Assembly: GCA_016709335.1 (NCBI GenBank)
Contig: JADJNC010000003.1
Coordinates: 1 to 64,000, forward strand
Length of the DNA stretch: 64,000 nucleotides
Direction: 5' to 3'
Source: Candidatus Propionivibrio dominans
Lineage (GTDB): Bacteria; Pseudomonadota; Gammaproteobacteria; Burkholderiales; Rhodocyclaceae
Shown here: positions 1 through 8,978 of the stretch, piece by piece
Position numbering within the stretch: position 1 is the first letter of the stretch
Layout of the letters: every line of letters begins with the position of its first letter
The notes under the pieces: model-generated
The model's database searches: none
What the model was told of the DNA's origin: nothing
What the model saw: only the letters and a program-made list of their open reading frames with translations
Made by a program: the position numbers and the translations under genes

Positions 1-30
1 TTGAGCTTTCGAGATACAAGAATTCGATAG
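1..30 (+). other. Possible 3' tail of the upstream gene (nuoJ expected)
   Basis: One forward frame is open from base 1 to a TAG at 28-30. In complex I operons nuoJ lies immediately upstream of nuoK, so these could be its last nine codons. The residues are too few and not distinctive enough to confirm it. Confidence 0.2.
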
Positions 31-76
31 GGTGGCGCAAGACGCTGCCCTTTGCAGAAGGAACCAGGGAGGCACC

Positions 77-382
77 TTGTTAACACTGTCCCATTTTTTG
101 ATATTAGGCGCGATTCTTTTTGCCATCAGCATCGTCGGTATTTTCCTTAACCGGAAGAATCTGATCATCATCCTGATGTCGATCGAGTTGATGCTGCTGG
201 CGGTGAACATGAACTTCATCGCTTTTTCGCATTACCTGCAGGATCTCGCCGGACAGGTATTCGTCTTCTTCATTCTGACCGTTGCTGCGGCTGAATCGGC
301 GATTGGTCTGGCGATTCTCGTCGTTCTCTTCCGCAACCTGAAGACCATCCACGTGGATGATCTGGACAGCCTGAAGGGTTGA
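77..382 (+). CDS. nuoK: NADH-quinone oxidoreductase subunit K
   Basis: Small membrane subunit of complex I (proton-pumping NADH:quinone oxidoreductase), part of the antiporter-like proton path in the inner membrane. I chose the TTG at 77 because it gives 101 residues, the usual NuoK length, and follows the ribosome site AGGGAGG at 66-72; the longer reading from 32 adds fifteen uncharacteristic residues. Three hydrophobic helices are visible. The two conserved intramembrane glutamates lie in SIELML (about residue 37) and AAESAIG (about residue 73). The stop codon overlaps the region just before nuoL, as is typical of the operon. Confidence 0.95.
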   Translation: MLTLSHFLILGAILFAISIVGIFLNRKNLIIILMSIELMLLAVNMNFIAFSHYLQDLAGQVFVFFILTVAAAESAIGLAILVVLFRNLKTIHVDDLDSLKG

Positions 383-384
383 CC

Positions 385-2454
385 ATGGAAATGCAAAAAC
401 TCTATCTGCTGGTTCCCCTGGCACCCCTTGCCGGGGCGGCCATTGCCGGCCTGTTCTGCCGCGTGATCCCGCGCTGGCTGGCGCACACCGCCGCCATTTC
501 AGGCGTGGCGATCGCTTTTATTGCCTCGCTCATCATTTTCCGGGATGTGCAGGCCGGCAACACCTTCAACGGGCCGGTCTATCAGTGGCTGACTTCCGGT
601 GACTATGCTTTCGAAGTCGGCTTTCTGATCGATCAACTGACGGTAACGATGATGCTGGTCGTTACCTTTGTATCGCTGATGGTTCATGTCTATACCATCG
701 GCTACATGCAAGACGATCCGGGCTACAACCGTTTCTTCAGCTACATAGCGCTGTTCACCTTCTCGATGCTGATGCTGGTGATGAGCAACAACTTCATGCA
801 ACTGTTCTTTGGCTGGGAAGCGGTGGGCCTGGTCTCCTACCTGCTGATCGGCTTCTGGTACACCCGGCCGACGGCGATCTTTGCCAACATGAAGGCCTTC
901 CTGGTCAACCGCGTCGGTGACTTCGGCTTCATTCTCGGTATCGGTCTGGTTCTGGCGCACTTTGGAACGCTCGATTACCAGACCGTGTTCGACAAAGCAC
1001 CGGCACTGGCCGATGCCACGATCACGCTGATCTCGGATCACGACTGGGGTACGGTGTCTTTAATAAATGCCACCTGCATCCTTCTGTTCATCGGGGCGAT
1101 GGGCAAGTCGGCGCAGGTCCCGCTGCATGTCTGGTTGCCCGACTCGATGGAAGGCCCGACACCGATCTCCGCACTGATCCACGCGGCAACCATGGTCACC
1201 GCCGGCATATTCATGGTGGCGCGCATGTCACCGCTGTTCGAGCTGTCCGATACGGCGCTTTCCTTCGTCATCATCATCGGCTCGATCACCGCCCTGTTCA
1301 TGGGTTTCCTCGGCATCATCCAGAACGACATCAAGCGCGTGGTGGCTTACTCGACGCTGTCGCAACTCGGCTACATGACGGTTGCACTGGGCGTCTCGGC
1401 CTATTCGGTGGCGATCTTCCACCTGATGACGCATGCCTTCTTCAAGGCGCTGCTGTTCCTCGGTGCCGGTTCGGTGATCATCGGCATGCACCATGACCAG
1501 GACATCCGCAACATGGGCGGCTTGCGCAAGTACATGCCGATTACCTGGCTGACCTCGCTGATCGGCTCGCTGGCGCTGATCGGAACGCCCTTCTTTGCCG
1601 GCTTCTATTCGAAGGACTCGATCATTGAAGCCGTCGCCCTGTCGCACATCAGCGGCTCGGGATTTGCCTATTTCGCTGTGATGGCCGGTGTTTTCGTCAC
1701 CGCCTTCTATTCGTTCCGCATGTATTTCCTGGTGTTCCATGGCGAGGAGCGCTTTGGCAAGGTTCATGAAGCCGCGCATCAGGCCCATGCCAGGCACGAC
1801 GCCCCTGCGACGCATGGCGACGATCACCACGCTGTTGCCGACGTGCACGAAGAGCATCACGGCCTGGCACCCGGCCAGAAGCCGCATGAAACACCGTGGG
1901 TGGTAACCCTGCCACTGGTCCTGCTGGCCATCCCCTCAGTGGTGATCGGCTACCTGACCATCGAGCCGATGCTCTACGGCAATTTCTTCAAGAATGCCAT
2001 CTTCATCAACGCCGAAGCGCACCCGGTCATGGAAGAAATGGCCCATGAATTCCACGGCGCCCTGGCCATGGCGATCCACGCCGTCCGTTCACCTGTGTTC
2101 TGGCTGCCTGCCGGCGTCGTCCTGTCGTGGTTCTTCTATCTGAAGCGCCCGGAAATCCCGGCGGCGATCAAGGCGGCTTGCGGGCCGATCTACACCCTGC
2201 TTGATAACAAGTATTACTTCGACAGGTTCAACGAAGTCTTTTTTGCCGGCGGCGCACGCCTGCTCGGCAGGGGTCTGTGGAAAGGCGGCGACGTTGCGGT
2301 GATCGACGGGCTGATCGTCGGCGGTTCGGTACGTCTGGTGGGATGGGTCTCGATGATGGCGCGCTTCTTCCAGTCCGGACATATTTACCACTACGCCTTC
2401 ACGATGATCTTTGGTGTCTGTGCGCTACTCTCCTTCTGGCTGTTGCGCGCCTGA
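385..2454 (+). CDS. nuoL: NADH-quinone oxidoreductase subunit L
   Basis: Largest antiporter-like subunit of complex I, forming the distal proton channel and the long lateral helix. The ATG at 385, two bases after the nuoK stop, gives 689 residues; the TTG at 379 would add two. The sequence has the multi-helix Mrp-antiporter fold with the conserved block LFFGWEAVGLVSY, the segment KSAQVPLHVWLPD and the HAFFKALLFLGAGSV motif. A cytoplasmic or periplasmic loop encoded at about 1760-1890 is strongly histidine-rich (11 His in about 44 residues). It lies second in the nuoK-nuoL-nuoM-nuoN block and is followed by nuoM after a short gap. Confidence 0.97.
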   Translation: MEMQKLYLLVPLAPLAGAAIAGLFCRVIPRWLAHTAAISGVAIAFIASLIIFRDVQAGNTFNGPVYQWLTSGDYAFEVGFLIDQLTVTMMLVVTFVSLMVHVYTIGYMQDDPGYNRFFSYIALFTFSMLMLVMSNNFMQLFFGWEAVGLVSYLLIGFWYTRPTAIFANMKAFLVNRVGDFGFILGIGLVLAHFGTLDYQTVFDKAPALADATITLISDHDWGTVSLINATCILLFIGAMGKSAQVPLHVWLPDSMEGPTPISALIHAATMVTAGIFMVARMSPLFELSDTALSFVIIIGSITALFMGFLGIIQNDIKRVVAYSTLSQLGYMTVALGVSAYSVAIFHLMTHAFFKALLFLGAGSVIIGMHHDQDIRNMGGLRKYMPITWLTSLIGSLALIGTPFFAGFYSKDSIIEAVALSHISGSGFAYFAVMAGVFVTAFYSFRMYFLVFHGEERFGKVHEAAHQAHARHDAPATHGDDHHAVADVHEEHHGLAPGQKPHETPWVVTLPLVLLAIPSVVIGYLTIEPMLYGNFFKNAIFINAEAHPVMEEMAHEFHGALAMAIHAVRSPVFWLPAGVVLSWFFYLKRPEIPAAIKAACGPIYTLLDNKYYFDRFNEVFFAGGARLLGRGLWKGGDVAVIDGLIVGGSVRLVGWVSMMARFFQSGHIYHYAFTMIFGVCALLSFWLLRA

Positions 2455-2479
2455 ACTGTAATAAATGACTGGGAACGAT

Positions 2480-3964
2480 ATGTCAGGTCTGCCGCTGCTC
2501 TCCCTCGCCATCTGGGTTCCGATTATTGCCGGCCTTGTCGTTCTGGCAACCGGATCGGATCGCAATTCCCCGCTGGCTCGAATGCTTGCCCTGCTTGGAG
2601 CCATTTTCGGGTTGCTGGTTACCCTTCCGCTCTACACCGGTTTCGACATGACGACGCCGGCGATGCAGTTCGTCGAACTGTCGCCATGGATTCCGCGCTT
2701 CAACATCAACTACCATCTGGGCGTCGACGGCATCTCGATGTTTTTCGTGATCCTCAACAGCTTCATCACGGTCATCGTTGTGCTTGCCGGATGGAAAGTC
2801 ATCAACAACAAGGTGGCCCAGTACAACGCCGCTTTCCTGATCATGTCGGGGCTGTTGAACGGGATCTTCGCATCACTCGACGGCATGCTGTTCTACATCT
2901 TCTTTGAAGCGTCACTGATTCCGCTCTATCTGATCATCGGGGTCTGGGGTGGGCCGAGGCGCGTTTATGCCGCGTTCAAGTTTTTCCTGTTTACGCTGTT
3001 GGGTTCGCTGCTCTTCCTGATTTCGCTGATCTATCTTTTTGTTCAGTCCGGGGGCAGCTTCTCGATTCTTGACTGGCATCAACTGCCGCTCGCCATGGTT
3101 CCCCAGATGTGGATCTTCCTTGCCTTCCTGGTCGCCTTTGCCGTCAAGGTGCCGATGTGGCCGGTGCATACCTGGCTGCCGGATGCCCACGTCGAAGCAC
3201 CGACCGGCGGTTCGATCGTGCTGGCCGCCATTGCCCTGAAACTCGGGGCCTATGGCTTCCTGCGTTTCTCCCTGCCGATCGCGCCGGATGCATCGCACGA
3301 ACTTTCCGGCCTGATCGTCGGCCTGTCGCTGATCGCCATCGTCTACATCGGACTGGTGGCACTGGTTCAGGAAGACATGAAAAAGCTGGTGGCCTATTCG
3401 TCGATTGCCCACATGGGTTTTGTCACGCTCGGTTTCTTCATGTTCAGTGCGCTCGGCCTGGAAGGCGCGCTGGTGCAGATGATCTCGCACGGCTTCATTG
3501 CCGGCGCCATGTTCTATTGCATCGGGGTCATGTACGACCGCGTGCATTCGCGCCAGATCGTCGATTACGGCGGCGTCGTCAATACCATGCCCAAGTTCGC
3601 TGCCTTCTTCATGCTGTTCGCCATGGCCAACGCCGGTTTGCCGGCGACTTCCGGCTTTGTTGGCGAGTTCATGGTCATTCTGGCGGCGGTCAAGTTCAAC
3701 TTCTGGGTGGCGTTCGCCGCCGCCTCGACGATGATCGTCGGTGCGGCCTACACGCTGTGGATGTACAAGCGCGTGATCTTCGGTGCGGTGGCCAATCATC
3801 ATGTGGCCGAGCTCACCGATATCAGTGCGCGCGAATTCCTGGTTCTGGCTCTGCTCGCCACGGGCGCTCTGGGCATGGGACTTTACCCGCAGCCTTTCAC
3901 TGAAGTCATGCACAGCTCGGTCAATGAGCTGCTGCGTCACATCGCCGTAAGCAAGATCCTATAA
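2480..3964 (+). CDS. nuoM: NADH-quinone oxidoreductase subunit M
   Basis: Antiporter-like membrane subunit of complex I. I prefer the ATG at 2480 (start MSGLPLLSL, like other NuoM proteins) over the in-frame ATG at 2465; GGGA at 2471-2474 would be its ribosome site. This gives 494 residues with about 14 transmembrane helices. Recognisable blocks are FFEASLIPLYLIIGVWGG, containing the functional glutamate, KVPMWPVHTWLPDAHVEAP with the conserved lysine, and AYSSIAHMGFVTLG. It sits between nuoL and nuoN in the expected order. Confidence 0.97.
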   Translation: MSGLPLLSLAIWVPIIAGLVVLATGSDRNSPLARMLALLGAIFGLLVTLPLYTGFDMTTPAMQFVELSPWIPRFNINYHLGVDGISMFFVILNSFITVIVVLAGWKVINNKVAQYNAAFLIMSGLLNGIFASLDGMLFYIFFEASLIPLYLIIGVWGGPRRVYAAFKFFLFTLLGSLLFLISLIYLFVQSGGSFSILDWHQLPLAMVPQMWIFLAFLVAFAVKVPMWPVHTWLPDAHVEAPTGGSIVLAAIALKLGAYGFLRFSLPIAPDASHELSGLIVGLSLIAIVYIGLVALVQEDMKKLVAYSSIAHMGFVTLGFFMFSALGLEGALVQMISHGFIAGAMFYCIGVMYDRVHSRQIVDYGGVVNTMPKFAAFFMLFAMANAGLPATSGFVGEFMVILAAVKFNFWVAFAAASTMIVGAAYTLWMYKRVIFGAVANHHVAELTDISAREFLVLALLATGALGMGLYPQPFTEVMHSSVNELLRHIAVSKIL

Positions 3965-3976
3965 CTGGTATCCGCT

Positions 3977-5560
3977 ATGACGCTTGCCGAAATGCAATTT
4001 GTTCCGCCCGATCTCTATCCGGTCAGTGCCGAGATTTTTCTGCTCTCCATGGCCTGTCTGATCCTGATCGTCGATCTGTTCGTCAGGGACAAGAAGAACA
4101 CGCTGAGTTTCGTCCTCACCCAATTGACCTTGCTGGGTGCGGCGCTGATAACGGTTTTCACCAGCGCACGACTCTTGTCCCTGTTGATTGCCGTTACCCT
4201 GGGTCCCGAAGCCGCTGCCGACCTGACCCCACGTTACATTGAAGCCCTGGGTATTCCTGTCGGTGACGAGATCACCTATACCTTTGGCAAGCTGTATGTC
4301 GACGACCTGATGGGCGATCTGCTCAAGCTCATGCTTTATCTGACCGTGATGCTGGTACTGTTCTACTCGCGCGCTTACCTGCTTGAGCGGGAACAGATGG
4401 CCAAGAGCGAGTATTACACGCTGACCCTGTTCGCCACACTGGGCATGATGGTGATGATTTCAGCGAATCATCTGGTGACGGTCTATATCGGTGTCGAGTT
4501 GCTGTCCTTGTCGCTTTACGCCCTGGTGGCGTTGAATCGTGATTCGGTTCCCGCGACCGAGGCGGCGATGAAATATTTTGTTCTCGGCGCGCTGGCTTCC
4601 GGTTTGTTGCTCTACGGCATGTCGATGATCTATGGGGCCACCGGCTCGCTCGAAATCACGGCGATTGCCGAGCGCCTGTTCAGCGGGCAGGCGAACAAGA
4701 CGATTCTTGGTTTTGGCGTCGTTTTTCTGGTTTCCGGCCTTGCCTTCAAGCTCGGCGTCGTTCCCTTTCACATGTGGATTCCCGATGTCTATCATGGTGC
4801 GCCGACGCCGGTGACGCTGTTCATCGCCAGCGCACCCAAGCTTGCGGCATTCGCCATTGTCATTCGGGTGCTGGTCAATGGGCTGATTGTTGTTTCGCAG
4901 GACTGGCAGGCGATGTTGCTGATCCTCGCCGTGCTGTCGATGGCCGTCGGCAATTTTGCCGCCATCGCGCAAACCAATCTCAAGCGCATGCTTGCCTATT
5001 CGGCCATATCGCACATGGGCTTCATGTTGCTGGGCCTGGTCACCGGCGTCGTCGGTGGCGATGCCCGCTACGCCCTCAATGCCTACAGCTCGTCGATGTT
5101 TTACGTCATTACCTATGTGCTGACCAGTGCCGGAACCTTCGGCATGATTCTGCTGCTTTCCCGCTCCGGTTTCGAGTCCGACGAGATCAGCGATTTTGCC
5201 GGGCTGAACAAGCGCAGCCCCTGGTTCGCCGCCGTCATGATGATGATGATGTTCTCGATGGCCGGTGTGCCCTTCTTCGTCGGCTTCTTCGCCAAGTTTT
5301 CGGTGTTGCAGGCGGTCGTTGCCGCCGGCTACCTGTGGCTGGCCATCGCTGCGGTGTTCTTCTCGCTGGTCGGCGCCTATTACTACCTGCGCGTGGTCAA
5401 GGTCATGTATTTCGATCCGCCGGCCAACAAGACACCCATCACGGCTCCGATGAACGCAAAAGTCCTGATGTCGGCCAACGGTCTGGCTGTGGCGCTGCTC
5501 GGTATCTTCCCGCAGACGCTGATGTCACTCTGCGCATTTTCCCTGTTGCGTTCGCTGTGA
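3977..5560 (+). CDS. nuoN: NADH-quinone oxidoreductase subunit N
   Basis: Third antiporter-like subunit of complex I and the last gene of the nuo operon. The ATG at 3977 gives 527 residues; an ATG at 3992 is an alternative. Conserved blocks include [36 protein letters not shown] and [14 protein letters not shown]. The protein is longer than the roughly 480-500 residues usual in the family: an extra segment of about 25-30 residues (around residues 65-95) lies between the second and third helices. An intrinsic terminator follows at 5583-5605. Confidence 0.96.
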   Translation: MTLAEMQFVPPDLYPVSAEIFLLSMACLILIVDLFVRDKKNTLSFVLTQLTLLGAALITVFTSARLLSLLIAVTLGPEAAADLTPRYIEALGIPVGDEITYTFGKLYVDDLMGDLLKLMLYLTVMLVLFYSRAYLLEREQMAKSEYYTLTLFATLGMMVMISANHLVTVYIGVELLSLSLYALVALNRDSVPATEAAMKYFVLGALASGLLLYGMSMIYGATGSLEITAIAERLFSGQANKTILGFGVVFLVSGLAFKLGVVPFHMWIPDVYHGAPTPVTLFIASAPKLAAFAIVIRVLVNGLIVVSQDWQAMLLILAVLSMAVGNFAAIAQTNLKRMLAYSAISHMGFMLLGLVTGVVGGDARYALNAYSSSMFYVITYVLTSAGTFGMILLLSRSGFESDEISDFAGLNKRSPWFAAVMMMMMFSMAGVPFFVGFFAKFSVLQAVVAAGYLWLAIAAVFFSLVGAYYYLRVVKVMYFDPPANKTPITAPMNAKVLMSANGLAVALLGIFPQTLMSLCAFSLLRSL

Positions 5561-5582
5561 TCTGCACGCTTGATGCCTTTGA

Positions 5583-5605
5583 CGCCCCGCTGGCCGGGGC
5601 GTTTT
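5583..5605 (+). terminator. Intrinsic terminator of the nuo operon
   Basis: A perfect 7-bp GC stem, CGCCCCG (5583-5589) with CGGGGCG (5595-5601), closes a 5-base loop and is followed directly by TTTT. It lies 22 bases after the nuoN stop, so it most likely ends nuo transcription before the Nudix gene. Confidence 0.85.
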
Positions 5606-5620
5606 CATTAAGGGTTACGA

Positions 5621-6190
5621 ATGAAAAGCCAAAAAGACGAGCATCGACACCTGCATGAGATTCAGCTCGAAAGCACCCAGGTCTATCGCGGAAAACTGCT
5701 CGATGTACGTCATGACCGCATTCAGTTGCCTGACGGGAACGAAAGTGCGCGGGAGTACGTCATGCACCCGGGTGCGGTGCTCATCATTCCGCTCCTCGAC
5801 AACGGTGAATTGATCTTCGAAAGACAGTTTCGCTATCCTTTGCGCAGGGCTTTTCTTGAGTTACCGGCCGGGAAAATCGAGCCCGGAGAAGACATTCTCA
5901 ATACCGCAACTCGGGAACTGCTTGAGGAGACCGGGCACAGCGCCAGCGAGTGGCGCTATCTGGGGGTGATGCATCCTTGCATCGGGTATTCCAACGAGCG
6001 GATCGAGATCTTTCTTGCCCGCGGCCTGCAGCGCGAATCAGGCCAGCAGCTCGATCACGGTGAGTTTCTCGATGTGCTGAACCTGAGCCTGGATGCCGCC
6101 CTGCTGGCGTTTCGCCAAGGTGAAATCACTGACGGCAAGACCATCGCGGCCCTGTTCTGGGCTGAGAAAGTCATGCGCTCCGGTTGGTAG
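5621..6190 (+). CDS. Nudix hydrolase, ADP-ribose pyrophosphatase type
   Basis: A 189-residue Nudix hydrolase that probably cleaves ADP-ribose or a related nucleoside diphosphate sugar. The Nudix box is complete: the stretch beginning AGKIEPGED and ending RELLEETG fits GX5EX7REUXEEXGU, and AGKIEPGE is typical of the NudF/ADP-ribose pyrophosphatase group. It starts just after the nuo terminator with AGGG as a possible ribosome site at 5610-5613, so it probably has its own promoter or depends on read-through. The exact substrate cannot be read from the sequence. Confidence 0.88.
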   Translation: MKSQKDEHRHLHEIQLESTQVYRGKLLDVRHDRIQLPDGNESAREYVMHPGAVLIIPLLDNGELIFERQFRYPLRRAFLELPAGKIEPGEDILNTATRELLEETGHSASEWRYLGVMHPCIGYSNERIEIFLARGLQRESGQQLDHGEFLDVLNLSLDAALLAFRQGEITDGKTIAALFWAEKVMRSGW

Positions 6191-6420
6191 GTAGGGGCTG
6201 ACGTATCTCTACCGAAGAGGCTGAGCAATCCGACAGTTTTTCAAACGATGGATAGCGCACGAGCTGACAGCAGCCCATCGGGCAAACGCTATCCTTCGCG
6301 CAAGATTCAGTTCGTGCTCTCAACAGCTTTTTCTAAGATCATCCAGTGCTTCGAATAAGTCGGTGGTAACGCAAGGGAAGGTTCGCCGCTGCACGCTGCG
6401 GGTAGTCGATTCCTGGTCGA

Positions 6421-7074
6421 CTACATCATCGTCTGCATGATGGCGGCCGCCAGCACGACGCTGCTTTGCGCACCGGCTACCGCCAGACGGCGCTGGATGA
6501 GGAAATAAGGTACGCCGCTCACACCGAGTTCGCCGACCTTGCTCACCAGCGACCTGACTTGGGCTGTGCCCTCGTGGCTTTCCAGATACTCGATCACGTG
6601 GCTCTTGCGATCTCCGCATTCGGCGGCGATATCGGCCAGCGTAGCGATAGCGCCGATATCCTCGCCGCGCTGAAAGTGCGCAATGAACAGGCGCTCGACC
6701 AGCGCTGCAACGTCTTCCGGCCGATGACCGATCGACTGTGCGCGATAGATCAGGCGGTGCGCACGCATCGTGTTGGGGCGAAGGGCGATGCGTTCAAAGT
6801 CGAACCGCACCCCGGCATCGCGTCCGGCTTCGACTACCTGTTGTTGCAAGGTGTTGACCTGCTGCGCGCCGCCGAACTTGGTTTCGAGAAAGGCCCGGTA
6901 TGGCTCGCCCTGGGGCGGCGTGTCGGGGTTGAGAAAAAAGGGCAGCCAGTTGAACTGAAATCGGACTTCAGGATATTTTTCCCGCACCAGTGCCAGGGCA
7001 CTCGTCAGGCGGTGCTTGCCTATGAAACACCAGGGGCAGACCGGATCGGAAACAATATCAATGGCAAGGTTCAT
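6421..7074 (-). CDS. DsbA-family oxidoreductase, FrnE-like
   Basis: A 217-residue thioredoxin-fold protein of the DsbA/FrnE group (relatives of 2-hydroxychromene-2-carboxylate isomerase), presumably a cytoplasmic disulfide oxidoreductase or isomerase because no signal peptide is seen. The active-site motif CPWC lies near the start (DPVCPWCFIG), and the cis-proline region near the C-terminus reads SGVPYF. I place the start at the ATG at 7074 (MNLAIDIV). A frame open from 7581 would fuse it to YccF, but that is an artefact of a frameshift in yccF upstream. It is 43 bases downstream of the restored yccF stop. Confidence 0.85.
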   Translation of the reverse strand: MNLAIDIVSDPVCPWCFIGKHRLTSALALVREKYPEVRFQFNWLPFFLNPDTPPQGEPYRAFLETKFGGAQQVNTLQQQVVEAGRDAGVRFDFERIALRPNTMRAHRLIYRAQSIGHRPEDVAALVERLFIAHFQRGEDIGAIATLADIAAECGDRKSHVIEYLESHEGTAQVRSLVSKVGELGVSGVPYFLIQRRLAVAGAQSSVVLAAAIMQTMM

Positions 7075-7117
7075 GGCGATCGGCGCAAAGTTTTGCGAAA
7101 CGGCATTAAGGCGGCGC

Positions 7118-7581
7118 TCAGGCCCCTTCCCGATGCCTGGAAAGCACCGCCTGGGCGCCTTCCCCGCGCACCGCTGCGTCGACTTCCTTGTCGACGATGG
7201 TCTTGCCGATCGGTGCCAGTGTGCGATGAGAGCCAGCTTGAGGTGCTGGATGCCGAACGGGATGCCGATGATGGTCACGAAACACGCCGCCGCCGAGAGG
7301 ACATGCCCGATCGCCAGCCACACCCCGGCGACGAGGAACCAGATGATGTTGCCGAGCAGGCCGAGAAAGCCGGTACCGATGTCATCCTGCCTCGACAGAT
7401 CCTTGCGGTTTACCGCTTCCTTGCCGAAAGGCAGAAAGGCGAACTGCCCGATCACGAAACAGGCCTTGCCCCACGGGATGCCGATGATAGTGACGAAGGC
7501 CAGCAGACCGACCAGCCACCAGCCCAGCCCCATCAGCACACCGCCCATGATGAACCACAGAATATTGCCTAGCGTACTCAT
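7118..7581 (-). pseudogene. yccF: yccF-like inner membrane protein, frameshifted
   Basis: The first about 118 residues match the YccF family: two copies of a helix pair with the repeated IIGIP(W/F)G motif. After GIQHLKLALIA the frame is lost. The continuation in another frame, LAPIGKTIVDKEV and on to a stop at 7118, is clearly the missing C-terminus. The shift maps to a GTGT dinucleotide run at 7219-7222. Removing one GT unit restores a protein of 153 residues, close to the usual YccF length of about 148. The start at 7581 follows GGAGA. YccF is an inner-membrane protein of unknown function. The break may be real or a consensus error. Confidence 0.75.
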
Positions 7582-7636
7582 TTGAAGTCTCCTTTACTGA
7601 ACTGAGAAAGGTGCTGGATTCAACGGTTATCGCGCA

Positions 7637-7778
7637 CTCATTCCGGGCTTGACTTGAATCCTGTTCGTTGATCAAACTTCTTTTAATCAGATGGACGAAT
7701 CTGGATTCGGCTTTCGCGGAATGACCGAGGATTGCTGGAACAAATTACCCTGACTGCGGCTTCCGCCGGAATGACGGC
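7637..7778. repeat. Degenerate extragenic repeat units
   Basis: Three similar units with the core CATTCC-GGGCTT or its complement lie at about 7637-7662, 7701-7728 and 7750-7778, for example GGCTTTCGCGGAATGAC and GGCTTCCGCCGGAATGAC. They resemble the short palindromic GGATTCCCGC...GGGAATGACG repeats found between genes in many proteobacteria. They fill most of the gap between yccF and the thioesterase gene. Confidence 0.5.
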
Positions 7779-7860
7779 TTGGGGGTGCTATACCTCAATT
7801 TGCAGGCTCTGACTGCGGCTCGGTTGATCGCTGCATGGCCGATTGACTGAATACGACACA

Positions 7861-8286
7861 TCAAACTTTGATAGCCGACAGCCGAGCCCGGAAATCGTCC
7901 GGAATCGGTACCGATTTCCCACTCGCCACTTCCATCCAGACGATTTTTGCATCGCCGGTCGCGTAGAGCGTATCGTCGCCCTGCAAGCGGATTTCGTAGC
8001 TCGATGGAATGCTGCTGCGACCTGGGGCGCCAAAGAACATCCTGATCTCGACAATCCCCGGATAGGTCAGTGGAATCAGGAAGGTGCAAGCGGCATTGAT
8101 GATCACCGGTGACGCCCTTTCGCTCGGCACTGAGTAGCCGATGCTCTCCAGATACTCGATGCGAACCTGCTCCATGTAACGGAAGTAGAGCGTGTTGTTG
8201 ACATGGCCATAGGCATCCATATCGCCCCAGCGGATGGGGATCAGGCGGGTAAGGACATGTTTTCTCGGCGGCGGTGATTGCTCCAT
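7861..8286 (-). CDS. Acyl-CoA thioesterase, hotdog fold (4HBT family)
   Basis: A 141-residue single-domain hotdog protein, presumably an acyl-CoA thioesterase of the YbgC/FadM/4-hydroxybenzoyl-CoA group. The signature WGDMDAYGHVNN near residue 20 carries the catalytic aspartate and the conserved histidine and asparagines, followed by Y(F)RYMEQVR. No signal peptide is present. It stands alone between the repeat-rich gap and the response regulator gene. Its substrate is unknown. Confidence 0.85.
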   Translation of the reverse strand: MEQSPPPRKHVLTRLIPIRWGDMDAYGHVNNTLYFRYMEQVRIEYLESIGYSVPSERASPVIINAACTFLIPLTYPGIVEIRMFFGAPGRSSIPSSYEIRLQGDDTLYATGDAKIVWMEVASGKSVPIPDDFRARLSAIKV

Positions 8287-8363
8287 GGGAACTCCTCTCA
8301 GGTGTTGGTGTTATGACGCTGCGGCTCCCTTTATTCATAGCACCTGATCGGGAGCCGAAGGCC

Positions 8364-8978
8364 TCAGACTGCTGGTTTTCCTGAACTTGCGGCCAGTTTC
8401 TGTGCCAGTTCGACGGCCGTTCTGACCTCCATTTTTTCAAGAAGACTGGCGCGATGAACTTCGACGGTACGCATGCTGATCTGCAACTCGTCGGCAATCA
8501 CCTTGTTTTGCTTTCCGGCAAGCACCAGGGCCATGACCTGCCGCTCGCGCGTGGTGAGCTGGCTGATTTGCGCGTTGACCGAGTCGGCCGTCGCGGCGGC
8601 GGCACAGCGCGCCTTGTCCAGCTTCAAGGCTTCGAGCACGCGATCGACCAGGTCATTGTCGTTACACGGTTTTTCGACAAAATCGAAAGCGCCGTTCTTC
8701 AAGCTCGAAACCGCCATCGGTACGTCACCATGACCGGTCAGGAATATCACCGGCAAACGGCTACCTCGTTCGAGCAGTTGCTCAAACAACTCGGTGCCGC
8801 TCATTCCCTGCATGCGGATATCGAGCAGCAGGCAACCTGAAAGCGATGGGGACCATACGTCAAGAAAGGCCTCGGCTGAAGGGTAAGTGAGGTTGGCAAC
8901 GCCACGGGACTGTAACAGCCAGCTCAGTGAGTCGCGAATGGCCTCGTCGTCATCTACGATGTACGCCTGTTGTGTCAT
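8364..8978 (-). CDS. dctR: FixJ/DctR-type response regulator
   Basis: A 204-residue response regulator. The receiver domain (about 1-120) has the acidic pair VDDDE, the phospho-acceptor aspartate at about 53 (LLLDIRM) and the lysine of VEKP. A LuxR/FixJ-type helix-turn-helix follows at about 140-200 (TTRERQVMALVLAG and ISMRTVEVHRASL). Its start overlaps the kinase stop by four bases (ATGA, 8975-8978), so the two are translationally coupled. Because the pair is divergent from a dctPQM transporter, I infer that it controls that operon; the symbol is assigned by context. Confidence 0.85.
   Translation of the reverse strand: MTQQAYIVDDDEAIRDSLSWLLQSRGVANLTYPSAEAFLDVWSPSLSGCLLLDIRMQGMSGTELFEQLLERGSRLPVIFLTGHGDVPMAVSSLKNGAFDFVEKPCNDNDLVDRVLEALKLDKARCAAAATADSVNAQISQLTTRERQVMALVLAGKQNKVIADELQISMRTVEVHRASLLEKMEVRTAVELAQKLAASSGKPAV

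Noticed and set aside
6421..7581. A continuous 386-codon frame joining a YccF-like and a DsbA-like domain
   Set aside because: The linker is out-of-frame translation. The real YccF C-terminus is found in another frame and the DsbA-like part has its own ATG at 7074.
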